DNA of 64,000 bases from Xanthomonas sp. AM6. Lineage in GTDB: Bacteria; Pseudomonadota; Gammaproteobacteria; Xanthomonadales; Xanthomonadaceae. This document shows positions 52,268-62,036 of the stretch, one piece after another. The notes under the pieces were generated by a model. The model was not told where the DNA came from, ran no database searches, and saw nothing but the letters and a program-made list of their open reading frames with translations. How positions within the stretch are numbered: the stretch's first letter is position 1; each line of letters begins with the position of its first letter. The DNA is taken from contig NZ_CP106869.1 of the NCBI RefSeq assembly GCF_025665335.1, positions 770,501 through 834,500 of the forward strand, read 5' to 3'. A program made the translations under genes and the position numbers.

Positions 52268-53479
52268 TCAGAGCGACCAGCGCTCCAGCCCACGGGCAAT
52301 GCGCGCCACCGCTTCCTGCAGCCGCGGCAGGCTCTGCGTGTAGGCGATGCGCACGTGCTGGCGCGCGCGGTGCTGGCCGAAGTCCACGCCCGGGGTGAAC
52401 GCCACGTGCTCGGTCTCCAGGAAATGCGCGCAGAACGCCTGCGCGTCGTCGGTGAACGCGCTGACGTCGGCGTACAGGTAGAACGCGCCCTGCGGCTCGA
52501 CTTCGATGCGCAGGCCGAGCGCGCGCAGCGCCGGCAGCAGGTAGTCGCGGCGTTGCGCGAACTCGGCGCGCCGCGCTTCCAGGATCTGCAGGGTGTCCGG
52601 CCGGAAGCAGGCCAGCGCCGCATGCTGGGCGATGCTCGAGGCGCTGATGTACAGGTTCTGCGCCAGCTTCTCCAGCGACGGCACGGCCGCGCGCGGCGCC
52701 ACCAGCCAGCCCAGGCGCCAGCCGGTCATGCCGAAGTACTTGGAGAAGCTGTTGAGCACGTAGGCCTCGTCGTCGACCTCGAGCACGCTGGGCGCGTCGA
52801 TGCCGTAGCTCAGGCCGTGGTAGATCTCGTCGACCACCAGGTGGCCGCCGCGCGCGCGCAGCGCCTGCGCCAGCGCGGCCAGTTCGGCGCGGTCCAGCAG
52901 GGTGCCGGTCGGGTTGGCCGGCGAGGCGACCAGCGCGCCGACGCTGTCGGCGTTCCAGTGCGCGTCCAGCAGCGCCGGGGTCAGCTGGTAGCGGCTGTCC
53001 GGGCCGACCGGCACCAGCTGCGCGGCGCCTTCGACCAGGCGCAGGAAATGCCGGTTGCACGGATAGCCGGGGTCGGCCATCAGCCAGCGCTTGCCCGGAT
53101 CGACCAGCAGCGCGCTGGCCAGCAGCAGCGCACCGGACCCGCCGGGGGTGATCAGGATCCGCGCCGGATCCAGGTCCACGCCGTGGCGTTGCCGGTAGAA
53201 CGCCGCCAGCGCCTCGCGCAGCGCCGGCAGCCCGCGCGCGGCGGTGTAGCGGGTATGCCCGGCGGCCAACGCGGCCTGGCCCGCGGCGACGATCGGCGCG
53301 GCGGTGCCGAAGTCCGGTTCGCCGATCTCCAGGTGGATCACGTCGTGGCCGGCGTGTTCCAGTTCGTTGGCGCGGGCCAGCAGCGCCATCACGTGGAACG
53401 GTTCGATGTCGCGGCTGCGTTGGCTGTAGGCGGGCGCCGCGCGCGCCGCGGTCGGGGTGTCGGTCGGGGAGGAAGCCAT
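52268..53479 (-). CDS. Class I/II PLP-dependent aminotransferase
   Basis: A 403-residue fold-type I aminotransferase. Motifs: VIHLEIGEPDFGTAAPIV, TRYTAARGLPALREALAAFY, PANPTGTLLDRAEL, VVDEIYHGLSYG and the PLP Lys in NSFSKYFGMTGWRLGW, with Arg in VRIAYTQSLP. It belongs to the aspartate/tyrosine/aromatic group, but the substrate cannot be told from these motifs. A TATCAT hexamer lies 6 nt before the ATG. The frame is open further upstream, but homology begins after the ATG used. Confidence 0.86.
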   Translation of the reverse strand: MASSPTDTPTAARAAPAYSQRSRDIEPFHVMALLARANELEHAGHDVIHLEIGEPDFGTAAPIVAAGQAALAAGHTRYTAARGLPALREALAAFYRQRHGVDLDPARILITPGGSGALLLASALLVDPGKRWLMADPGYPCNRHFLRLVEGAAQLVPVGPDSRYQLTPALLDAHWNADSVGALVASPANPTGTLLDRAELAALAQALRARGGHLVVDEIYHGLSYGIDAPSVLEVDDEAYVLNSFSKYFGMTGWRLGWLVAPRAAVPSLEKLAQNLYISASSIAQHAALACFRPDTLQILEARRAEFAQRRDYLLPALRALGLRIEVEPQGAFYLYADVSAFTDDAQAFCAHFLETEHVAFTPGVDFGQHRARQHVRIAYTQSLPRLQEAVARIARGLERWSL

Positions 53480-53485
53480 GGCCCG

Positions 53486-53491
53486 ATGATA
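53486..53491 (-). promoter_or_regulatory. Candidate -10 of the aminotransferase gene, probable leaderless transcript
   Basis: On the minus strand TATCAT is followed by CGGGCC and then the ATG at 53479. No Shine-Dalgarno is present. Confidence 0.4.
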
Positions 53492-53643
53492 GAGGAGCGC
53501 GGCGCACAAAGTCGTTGCGCGCGCTTGCCAGGATGCGGCGTTGCGCGGAGACTCGGCCGGCACCGTGCGGCGCCGCCGCACTGCCGCCTCCCGGCCCGGG
53601 CGGCGCGTCCCCAGTTGCGTTGCCGCCGCCGGAGCCCCATTAG

Positions 53644-55770
53644 ATGCATCCCCGTCCCTTGCTAGCGAGCTTCTTCCTGCTCATGACCGCGCCCTTCGCT
53701 TCCGCCCTCGCCACCGATGCCACGCCGCCGCACCCGGCCAAGCAGCCGCATACGGTCAAGGCGCCGTTCGGCGCCACCCGCCAGGACGACTACTACTGGC
53801 TGCGCGACGACAAGCGCGAAAACCCGCAGATGCTGGCCTATCTCAACGCCGAGAACGCCTACGCCGACCAGTTGCTGAAGCCGCTCAAGCCGCTGGAGGA
53901 CACGCTGTACAAGGAGATCGTCGGCCGCATCAAGCAGGACGACAGCAGCGTGCCATACCGCGAGCGCGGCTACTGGTACTACACGCGCTACGAGAGCGGC
54001 AAGGACTACCCGGTGCATGCGCGGCGCAAGGGCAGCATGGAGGCGCCGGAGGAAATCCTGCTCGACGTCAACGCGATGGCCGCGGGCAAGGGCTATTTCA
54101 GCGTCGGCGACGCGGTGGTCAGCCAGGACAACCGCCTCCTGGCCTGGACCGAGGACGACGTCGGCCGCCGCCAGTACGTGGTGCGCTTCAAGAACCTGGA
54201 CACCGGCGAGGTCTACGCCGACCGCGTGCCCGGGGTGTCGCCGGACCTGGTCTGGGCCGACGACAACAAGACCCTGTTCTACGTCGAGAACGACCCGGAA
54301 ACGCTGCTCACCGTGCGCGTCAGGAAGCACGTGCTGGGCACGCCGGCCGCGCAGGACGCGCTGGTCTACGAGGAGAAGGACGACAGCTTCTACATGGGCC
54401 TGGGCCGCACCCGCGACGACAAGTACATCCTCATCGGCGTGGAGAGCACCGTGTCCTCCGAGCAGCGCTACGCGCCGGCCGCCGACCCGCAGCATTTCAC
54501 CGTGCTGGCGCCGCGCGAGCGCGACGTCGAATACAGCGCCGACCATTTCGACGGGCGCTGGGTGATCCGCACCAACTGGAAGGCCAAGAACTACGCGCTG
54601 ATGACCGCGCCCGACGGCGCCACCAAGCGCGCGCAATGGCAGGCCTGGCTGCCCTACGACGAGAAGGTGTTCATCGACAGTTTCGAGCTGTTCGACGGCT
54701 TCACCGCGATCGCCGAGCGCTCCAACGGCCTGGAGCGGATCCGCCTGCACTTCGCCGACGGCAAGGAAGACTACGTCCAGGCCGACGAGCCGGCGTACTC
54801 GATGGGGCTGTCGGTCAATCCCGAACCGGACACGCCGTGGCTGCGCTACGGCTACACCTCGCTGACCACCCCGGCCACCACCTACGAACTCAACACCCGC
54901 ACCGGCGAGCGCAGGCTGCTCAAGCAGCAGCCGGTGATCGGCTACGACGCGAGCAAGTACCAGACCGAGCGCGTGTGGGTGACCGCGCGCGACGGGGTCA
55001 AGGTGCCGGTGTCGCTGGTGTACAGGAAGGGCTTCAAGAAGGACGGCAGCGCGGCGCTGTACCAGTACGCCTACGGCAGCTACGGCATGTCCACCGATCC
55101 CAACTTCAACCTGCCGGTGGTCAGCCTGCTCGACCGCGGCGTGGTCTACGCCATCGCGCACATCCGCGGCGGCCAGGAGATGGGCCGCGACTGGTACGAC
55201 CAGGGCAAGCTGCTCAACAAGAAGAACACCTTCACCGACTTCATCGACGTGACCCGCGGCCTGGTCAAGCTGGGCTATGCGGCGCCGGACCGCGTCGCCG
55301 CGGCCGGCGGCAGCGCCGGCGGCCTGCTGATGGGCGCGATCGCGAACATGGCGCCGCAGGATTACCGGGTGCTGGTGGCGCAGGTGCCGTTCGTCGACGT
55401 GGTCACCACCATGCTCGACCCGAGCATCCCGCTGACCACCAACGAGTACGACGAGTGGGGCAACCCGGAGAAGAAGACGTACTACGACTACATGCTCGCC
55501 TATTCGCCGTACGACAACGTCGCGCGCCAGGCGTACCCGGCGCTGTTCGTCGGCACCGGCCTGTGGGATTCGCAGGTGCAGTACTGGGAGCCGGCGAAGT
55601 GGGTGGCCAAGCTGCGCGAAGCCAACACCGGCACCGCGCCGATCGTGTTCCGGGTCAACATGGAAGCCGGCCACGGCGGCAAGTCCGGGCGGTTCCGCCG
55701 CTACCGCGAGCAGGCCGAATCGTACGCGTTCATGCTGGACCAGCTGGGCGTGGCGCACGCGGCGAAGTAG
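53644..55770 (+). CDS. ptrB: Exported oligopeptidase B-like serine peptidase (S9A)
   Basis: A 708-residue peptidase. Oligopeptidase B traits: DDYYWLRDDKRENPQMLAYL near the N-terminus, RGYWYYTRYESGKDYPVHARR, and the catalytic domain with IAHIRGGQEMGRDWYDQGK, nucleophile AAGGSAGGLLMG, Asp in GTGLWDSQVQYWEPAKW and His in MEAGHGGKSGR. It should cut after Lys/Arg in short peptides. Unlike typical cytosolic PtrB it begins with a signal peptide (LLASFFLLMTAPFASALA), so it is probably periplasmic. The symbol indicates family. Confidence 0.85.
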   Translation: MHPRPLLASFFLLMTAPFASALATDATPPHPAKQPHTVKAPFGATRQDDYYWLRDDKRENPQMLAYLNAENAYADQLLKPLKPLEDTLYKEIVGRIKQDDSSVPYRERGYWYYTRYESGKDYPVHARRKGSMEAPEEILLDVNAMAAGKGYFSVGDAVVSQDNRLLAWTEDDVGRRQYVVRFKNLDTGEVYADRVPGVSPDLVWADDNKTLFYVENDPETLLTVRVRKHVLGTPAAQDALVYEEKDDSFYMGLGRTRDDKYILIGVESTVSSEQRYAPAADPQHFTVLAPRERDVEYSADHFDGRWVIRTNWKAKNYALMTAPDGATKRAQWQAWLPYDEKVFIDSFELFDGFTAIAERSNGLERIRLHFADGKEDYVQADEPAYSMGLSVNPEPDTPWLRYGYTSLTTPATTYELNTRTGERRLLKQQPVIGYDASKYQTERVWVTARDGVKVPVSLVYRKGFKKDGSAALYQYAYGSYGMSTDPNFNLPVVSLLDRGVVYAIAHIRGGQEMGRDWYDQGKLLNKKNTFTDFIDVTRGLVKLGYAAPDRVAAAGGSAGGLLMGAIANMAPQDYRVLVAQVPFVDVVTTMLDPSIPLTTNEYDEWGNPEKKTYYDYMLAYSPYDNVARQAYPALFVGTGLWDSQVQYWEPAKWVAKLREANTGTAPIVFRVNMEAGHGGKSGRFRRYREQAESYAFMLDQLGVAHAAK

Positions 55771-55789
55771 CGCGGGCTGCCCGGCATCC

Positions 55790-55985
55790 TGTCGCGGCTG
55801 AAGCCGCTGCTGCAGAACCCGGCGGCGCGCCGGCCGGTCGCACTGTAGGAGCGGCTTCAGCCGCGACCGACCGGTTCCGGAGCCTGCCAGGTTTCCGGCT
55901 TCGCTCGTCGCGGCTGAAGCCGCTCCTACAGTCGCATGCGCTCGGCTGGCTGGGTGCACTGTGGGAGGGACTTCAGTCCCGACTG
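55790..55985. repeat. Cluster of four palindromic repeats
   Basis: Elements at 55790-55816, 55844-55867, 55907-55930 and 55961-55985 in alternating orientation, filling most of the 350-bp gap. The last is a variant, GTGGGAGGGACTTCAGTCCC then GAC, in which GGGACTTCAGTCCC replaces GCGGCTTCAGCCGC with paired changes on both arms. Confidence 0.8.
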
Positions 55986-56110
55986 CAGGACGGTGCGGCA
56001 GCCGCGCCGTGTCGCGCGTCGCGACCGATGGCCCGGGGCCGTGCGGGCGCCTCCACGGGAGCGAAGGCGCCCAGCGGCACAGGGGCCGCATCGGCATCCG
56101 GCCGCGGCTT

Positions 56111-56116
56111 TATCAT
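56111..56116 (+). promoter_or_regulatory. Candidate -10 of the DUF454 gene, probable leaderless transcript
   Basis: TATCAT, then GCGCCG, then ATG at 56123. No Shine-Dalgarno is present. Confidence 0.45.
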
Positions 56117-56122
56117 GCGCCG

Positions 56123-56503
56123 ATGGAACCCCCTTCCCGTTTCCGCTGGGCATGGTGGCTGCTGGCCTATGTCAGCCTGGCGACGGGCATCGTCGGCATC
56201 TTCGTGCCGGGGTTGCCGACCACGGTGTTCGTGCTGATCTCGGCCTACGCCGCTTCGCGCGGCTCCGAGCGGCTGCGCCGGCGGCTGCTGGAGGATCCGC
56301 GCTTCGGCCCCAGCATCCGCGACTGGGAGACGCACGGCGCGGTCAGCCGCCGCGGCAAGTGGATGGCGACGCTGACCATGGCGGCGTGCGCGCTGGTGCT
56401 GCTGCTGTTCGTGCACAAGCCGTGGGTGCAGGCGCTGGCGATCGGCTGCATGAGCTGCGTGGCGCTGTGGCTGTGGCTGCGCCCGGAGCCGCCGCGCGAT
56501 TGA
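56123..56503 (+). CDS. DUF454 (YbaN-like) inner-membrane protein
   Basis: A 126-residue protein with three or four membrane helices. The family core WLLAYVSLATGIVGIFVPGLPTTVFVLISAYAASRGSERL is present, followed by DPRFGPSIRDWETHGAVSRRGKWMA and two C-terminal helices. The family has no established biochemical function. Confidence 0.82.
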   Translation: MEPPSRFRWAWWLLAYVSLATGIVGIFVPGLPTTVFVLISAYAASRGSERLRRRLLEDPRFGPSIRDWETHGAVSRRGKWMATLTMAACALVLLLFVHKPWVQALAIGCMSCVALWLWLRPEPPRD

Positions 56504-56547
56504 CGCCGCCAGCCGCACCCGGCACAGCCGATTCATGCCCTTCTGGC

Positions 56548-56553
56548 TATACT
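56548..56553 (+). promoter_or_regulatory. Candidate -10 of lptM-dapF operon, probable leaderless transcript
   Basis: TATACT, then CGGCGC, then ATG at 56560. No Shine-Dalgarno is present. Confidence 0.5.
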
Positions 56554-56559
56554 CGGCGC

Positions 56560-56811
56560 ATGAGCACATCGTTCCGTCATCCGATCCGTATCGCCCTGTT
56601 CGGTGCCGCCTTGCTGGCGCTGTCCGGGTGCGGCAACAAGGGCCCGCTGGTGATGCCGCAGAAGCCGGTCCCGGTGGAAGCCGCGCCGGCCACGCCGTCC
56701 GACGCCACGCCGCCGGCCACCACCGACCCCGCCGGCCAGGCGCAGCCGGTCGATGGCCAGCAGCAGCCGGTCGACGACACCACCACCACGCCCACCGATG
56801 GGAATGAGTGA
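56560..56811 (+). CDS. lptM: LptM-like lipoprotein upstream of dapF
   Basis: An 83-residue lipoprotein: signal peptide with lipobox ALSGC (Cys24), then NKGPLVMP and a Pro/Thr/Gln-rich tail. The short CGNKGPL motif after the Cys is the LptM (YifL) signature; in E. coli this protein helps mature the LptD translocon in the outer membrane. The order lptM-dapF matches E. coli. It overlaps dapF by 8 nt. Confidence 0.82.
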   Translation: MSTSFRHPIRIALFGAALLALSGCGNKGPLVMPQKPVPVEAAPATPSDATPPATTDPAGQAQPVDGQQQPVDDTTTTPTDGNE

Positions 56812-57658
56812 GGCCAACGCCGCGGCGCGCCTGCGCTTTTCCAAGATGCAGGGCGCGGGCAACGATTTCGTGGTGCTCGACCTGCGCGACGGCACCCCGG
56901 CGCCGGACGCCGCGCTGGCGATGCGCATGGCCGACCGGCATTTCGGCATCGGCTGCGACCAACTGCTGACCATCGAGGCGCCGCGCAGCGCCGAGGCGGT
57001 GGCCAGCTACCGCATCTGGAACACCGACGGCAGCCTGGCCGGGCAGTGCGGCAACGGCGCGCGCTGCGTCGCCGCCTGGCTGGTGCGCGACGGCGCCGCC
57101 GGCAGCGACCCGTTCGTCATCGACAGCCCGTTCGCCTCGCACCGCATCGAGCGCGGCGCCGATGGCCAGTTCGCGGTGGCGATGGGCGTGCCGCGCTTCG
57201 CCCCGGAGGACGTGCCGCTGATCGGCTTCCCGCGCGCGCGCGAGGAATACGTGCTGCCGCTGCAGGGCGGCAGCGTGCGCTTCGGCGCGGTGTCGATGGG
57301 CAATCCGCATGCGGTGCTGGAAGTGGGTTTGGTGGACGCGGCGCCGGTCGAGCGGCTGGGGCCGTTGCTGCAGCAGCACGCGTCGTTTCCCGATTCGGTC
57401 AACGTCGGCTTCGCCCAGGTGATCGACCGCGGCCACGTGCGCCTGCGCGTGTACGAGCGCGGCGTCGGCGAGACCCTGGCCTGCGGCAGCGGCGCCTGCG
57501 CGGCCGCGGCGGTGCTGATCCAGCGCGGCCGCGTGGAGCGCGACGTGCGCGTGGTGCTGCCCGGCGGCGAGCTGCGCATCCGCTGGCCGCACGACGACGC
57601 GCCGGTGGTGATGTCCGGGCCGGCCGCGTTCGTTTTCGATGGGGAGTGGATCCGATGA
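56804..57658 (+). CDS. dapF: Diaminopimelate epimerase
   Basis: A 284-residue enzyme converting LL- to meso-diaminopimelate for lysine and peptidoglycan synthesis. Both catalytic cysteines are present, in [13 protein letters not shown] and [13 protein letters not shown], and [15 protein letters not shown] begins the fold. The ATG at 56804 is chosen; an ATG at 56798 is in frame and also possible. The stop overlaps the next ATG (ATGA). Confidence 0.93.
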   Translation: MSEANAAARLRFSKMQGAGNDFVVLDLRDGTPAPDAALAMRMADRHFGIGCDQLLTIEAPRSAEAVASYRIWNTDGSLAGQCGNGARCVAAWLVRDGAAGSDPFVIDSPFASHRIERGADGQFAVAMGVPRFAPEDVPLIGFPRAREEYVLPLQGGSVRFGAVSMGNPHAVLEVGLVDAAPVERLGPLLQQHASFPDSVNVGFAQVIDRGHVRLRVYERGVGETLACGSGACAAAAVLIQRGRVERDVRVVLPGGELRIRWPHDDAPVVMSGPAAFVFDGEWIR

Positions 57659-58326
57659 GCGACACCCAGGACAAGATCGGCGCGCACGAGATCGCCGCAT
57701 GGCTGCGCCGCCACCCGGCGTTCCTGAAGCAGTTCCCCGACCTGGCGCTGACCCTGGTGGTGCCGCGCGACGACGGCCCGACCGCATCGCTGGCCAGCTA
57801 CCAGCTGGAAGTGCTGCGCGACAAGAACCGCGAACTGGCGCGGCGCCTGTCCGAGCTGGCCGGCAACGCCCAGGTCAACGAGCGCCTGGCGGTGCGCACC
57901 CACCAGCTGACCCTGGCGCTGATGCGCCAGACCAGCGCCGCCGACAGCGTGCGCGCGATGGCCGCCTCGCTGCAGGAGGATTTCCAGGGCGACCTGGTCA
58001 GCATCGTGCTGCTGCGGCCGCTGCCCGGGCTGGAGCAGGCGCCGTGGCTGCAGATCCTGGCCCAGGACGATCCGCGGCTGGCGCCGTTCCGCGACTGCCT
58101 GCAGGACGGCGAGCCGATCTGCGGCCGCCTGCAGCCGGAAAAGCAGGCGCTGCTGTACGCCGAACGCATCGAGGAAGTGCAGTCCACCGCGCTGCTGCCG
58201 CTGCCGGGCGTGGGCCTGCTCGCGGTCGGCAGCCGCGATCCGAACCGCTTCTATCCCGGCATGGGCACCTTGTTCCTGCGCATGATGGGCGAGTCGCTGA
58301 CGGTGGCGTTGCAGCGCTTCGCATGA
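57655..58326 (+). CDS. DUF484 family protein (YigA-like)
   Basis: A 223-residue protein. The N-terminus [21 protein letters not shown] is the DUF484 start; a coiled coil ([20 protein letters not shown]) leads into a GAF-like domain ending [21 protein letters not shown]. Found between dapF and xerC in many gammaproteobacteria, function unknown. Coupled to both neighbours by ATGA overlaps. Confidence 0.88.
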   Translation: MSDTQDKIGAHEIAAWLRRHPAFLKQFPDLALTLVVPRDDGPTASLASYQLEVLRDKNRELARRLSELAGNAQVNERLAVRTHQLTLALMRQTSAADSVRAMAASLQEDFQGDLVSIVLLRPLPGLEQAPWLQILAQDDPRLAPFRDCLQDGEPICGRLQPEKQALLYAERIEEVQSTALLPLPGVGLLAVGSRDPNRFYPGMGTLFLRMMGESLTVALQRFA

Positions 58327-59297
58327 ACGCCGGGACGCAGGACGCGGGACGCGGGGCGCGAAAAGCGCGATCGGGCGCGCCGGCCGGTGCTGCCGCCGTT
58401 GAAGCCGCGTCCCGCGTCCCGGATCCCGCGTCCCGCTTCCTCGCCTACCTGCAGGTCGAGCGGCGCATGTCCGCGCACACGCTGGACGCGTACCGCCGCG
58501 ACCTGGCCGCGCTGGCGGCCTGGGCGGCGGACAATGCCGGCGGCGACATCGCCGCGCTCGGCGCCGAGCAGCTGCGCCATTTCATCGCCGCCGAACACCG
58601 CCGCGGGCTGTCGCCGAAGAGCCTGCAGCGGCGCTTGTCGGCCTGCCGCAGTTTCTACGCATGGCTGCTCAAGCACGGTGCCATCGCCGCCAGCCCGGCC
58701 GCCGCGCTGCGCGCGCCGAAGGCGCCGCGCAAGCTGCCGCAGGTGCTGGACGCGGACGAGGCGGTGCGCCTGGTCGAAGTGCCGACCGACGTGCCGCTGG
58801 GCCTGCGCGACCGCGCGCTGCTGGAACTGTTCTATTCCTCCGGGCTGCGCCTGAGCGAGCTGTGCGCGCTGCGCTGGCGCGACCTGGATTTCGCCAGCGG
58901 CCTGGTCCGCGTGCTCGGCAAGGGCAACAAGCAGCGGCTGGTGCCGGTCGGCTCGCACGCGCGCAAGGCGCTGCTGGAATGGCAGGCGGAGACCAGGGCG
59001 GCGGCCGAGGCGCCGGTGTTTCCGGGCCGTGGCGGCGCGCCGATCGGCGCGCGCGCGGTGCAGATCCGGATCAAGCAGCTGGCCGGGCGCCAGGGCCTGT
59101 TCAAGCACGTGCACCCGCACATGCTGCGGCACAGTTTCGCCAGCCACATCCTCGAATCCTCCGGCGACCTGCGCGGCGTGCAGGAACTGCTCGGCCACGC
59201 CGACATCGCCACCACGCAGATCTACACCCATCTGGATTTCCAGCACCTGGCCAAGGTCTACGACGCCGCGCATCCGCGCGCCAAGCGCAAGTCCTGA
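58323..59297 (+). CDS. xerC: Tyrosine recombinase XerC
   Basis: A 324-residue recombinase that, with XerD, resolves chromosome dimers at dif. The core has all catalytic residues: Arg in [14 protein letters not shown], Lys in [25 protein letters not shown] (His, Arg), [16 protein letters not shown] (His, Tyr). The N-terminal 38 residues before [21 protein letters not shown] exceed the usual start by about 25-30 residues and are encoded by a GGGACGC repeat. The ATG overlaps the DUF484 stop, and no alternative start lies between the repeat and the core. Confidence 0.9.
   Translation: MNAGTQDAGRGARKARSGAPAGAAAVEAASRVPDPASRFLAYLQVERRMSAHTLDAYRRDLAALAAWAADNAGGDIAALGAEQLRHFIAAEHRRGLSPKSLQRRLSACRSFYAWLLKHGAIAASPAAALRAPKAPRKLPQVLDADEAVRLVEVPTDVPLGLRDRALLELFYSSGLRLSELCALRWRDLDFASGLVRVLGKGNKQRLVPVGSHARKALLEWQAETRAAAEAPVFPGRGGAPIGARAVQIRIKQLAGRQGLFKHVHPHMLRHSFASHILESSGDLRGVQELLGHADIATTQIYTHLDFQHLAKVYDAAHPRAKRKS
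58331..58437. repeat. GGGACGC-type inverted repeat inside the xerC coding region
   Basis: GGACGCGGGACGCGG (58340-58354) and CCGCGTCCCGCGTCC (58405-58419) are perfect 15-bp inverted copies, flanked by further imperfect units (CGGGACGCA, GGGGCGCG; GGATCCCGCGTCCCGC). They encode the non-conserved N-terminal arm of XerC and could fold in the mRNA. Confidence 0.7.
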
Positions 59298-59390
59298 CGG
59301 CGGAATCCTGCCCGCGCTTGTTCTCGATCAAGGCGCGCCGCGCCGCCGCTGCGGACACTGCCCGCTCCAGTGCAGCGACTAGGCGTCCCG

Positions 59391-59642
59391 ATGGCCAAAC
59401 CCTTTCCATTGAAACCCGCGCATCCCGAGCGGATCTGCTGGGGCTGCGACCGCTATTGCGCTGCGCAGGATCTGGCCTGCGGCAACGGCTCCGGGCGCGT
59501 CATGCACCCGCTCGAGATGCAAGGCGAGGACTGGTACCTGCTGTGGGGCGTCGCGCCCGAGCCCGGGCACCCGGGCCGCGCCAAGATCGGCGACGATCGA
59601 AAGCCGACGCTTGAACCGGCCGCGGCCTGCCCCCACACCTGA
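59391..59642 (+). CDS. DUF3079 family small Cys-rich protein
   Basis: An 83-residue protein. [19 protein letters not shown] then [13 protein letters not shown] and DWYLLWG is the DUF3079 pattern, with CWGCDRYC and ACGNGS as likely metal-binding cysteines. Function unknown. It precedes hslV by 20 nt. Confidence 0.78.
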   Translation: MAKPFPLKPAHPERICWGCDRYCAAQDLACGNGSGRVMHPLEMQGEDWYLLWGVAPEPGHPGRAKIGDDRKPTLEPAAACPHT

Positions 59643-59662
59643 AGAACCGCTCAGGAGGCCGC

Positions 59663-60214
59663 ATGGACCCCAGTCAGAACCCCAACGTTTTCCACGCCAC
59701 CACGATCCTGTCGGTGCGCCGCAATGGCCGCGTCGCCGTGGCCGGCGATGGCCAGGTGACGCTGGGCCATACCGTGATGAAAGGCAACGCGCGCAAGGTG
59801 CGCCGGCTCGGCCGCGACGGCCAGGTGCTGGCCGGTTTCGCCGGCGCCGCCGCCGATGCCTTCACCCTGTTCGAACTGTTCGAGGCCAAGCTCGACAAGC
59901 ACGGCCAGCTGACCCGCGCGGCGGTGGAACTGGCCAAGGATTGGCGCACCGAGCGCCGCCTGGGCAAGCTCGAGGCGCTGCTGGCGGTGGCCGACAAGGA
60001 AACCTCGCTGATCATCAGCGGCACCGGCGACGTGATCGAGCCGGAGGACGGCATCATCGCCATCGGCTCGGGCGGTTCCTACGCGCTGTCGGCGGCGCGC
60101 GCGCTGCTCGGCCACACCGACCTCGACGCCAAGACCATCGCGGTCGAAGCGCTGAACATCGCCGGCGACATCTGCATCTATACCAATCGCAACGTGGTGG
60201 TCGAAGAGCTGTGA
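59663..60214 (+). CDS. hslV: ATP-dependent protease peptidase subunit HslV
   Basis: A 183-residue N-terminal-nucleophile peptidase of the HslUV (ClpYQ) protease. The catalytic Thr lies in [12 protein letters not shown], with [25 protein letters not shown] and [17 protein letters not shown]. The first 12 residues ([12 protein letters not shown]) precede the Thr, so maturation must remove a propeptide rather than only Met as in E. coli. An AGGAGG Shine-Dalgarno sits before the ATG. Confidence 0.93.
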   Translation: MDPSQNPNVFHATTILSVRRNGRVAVAGDGQVTLGHTVMKGNARKVRRLGRDGQVLAGFAGAAADAFTLFELFEAKLDKHGQLTRAAVELAKDWRTERRLGKLEALLAVADKETSLIISGTGDVIEPEDGIIAIGSGGSYALSAARALLGHTDLDAKTIAVEALNIAGDICIYTNRNVVVEEL

Positions 60215-60216
60215 AT

Positions 60217-60318
60217 CGGGAATGGGGAATGGGGAATCGCAACCGCGGTTCCTGTCTCCGTTGCCGATGACGCCTGCTCTTCCCACTCCCGATTCTCCAT
60301 ACCCGATTCCCTCTTCGA
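60217..60318. repeat. Opposed GGGAAT-type tracts between hslV and hslU
   Basis: GGGAATGGGGAATGGGGAATC (60219-60239, part) and, inverted, CCCACTCCCGATTCTCC with CCCGATTCCC (60284-60316). The two could pair in the hslVU transcript as a long imperfect stem. Confidence 0.6.
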
Positions 60319-60328
60319 TTTCCCGACC

Positions 60329-61693
<1,365 letters not shown>

Positions 61694-61733
61694 CAGCGCG
61701 CGTGCCGGTACGCAGCAGGCGAACCGGCACCTT

Positions 61734-61802
61734 GTGTGAGCGACTTCAGTCGCGACGGGCATTCCCGGTGAAGCCTCGTCGCGACCGAAGTCGCTCCTGC
61801 AG
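61734..61802. repeat. Paired palindromic repeat
   Basis: GTGTGAGCGACTTCAGTCGC then GAC, a linker with ATTCCCGGTGAAGCC, and the inverse copy ending GTCGCTCCTGCA. Confidence 0.75.
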
Positions 61803-61920
61803 ACGTTCCATCGGCAGACCGGATACGCAAGAAGGCACCGGCGCAGTGCGGCAGCGCGGCGCCGGTGCCGCGTGTTACGCGGCCACGACTGCCTGCCAGA
61901 CGTCGGTTTCCCGGAAAACG

Positions 61921-61990
61921 TGTAGGAGCGGCTTCAGCCGCGACGAGGCTCCACCGGTAAAGCCTGTCGCGGCTGAAGCCGCTCCTACAG
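61921..61990. repeat. Paired palindromic repeat
   Basis: TGTAGGAGCGGCTTCAGCCG then CGAC, the linker GAGGCTCCACCGGTAAAGCC, and the inverse copy GGCTGAAGCCGCTCCTACA. It is the best preserved paired element in the window. Confidence 0.8.
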
Positions 61991-62036
61991 CCAAACATGC
62001 GTGCCCGGCGCCGCCTCACTGCGGGCATCCCCACAC

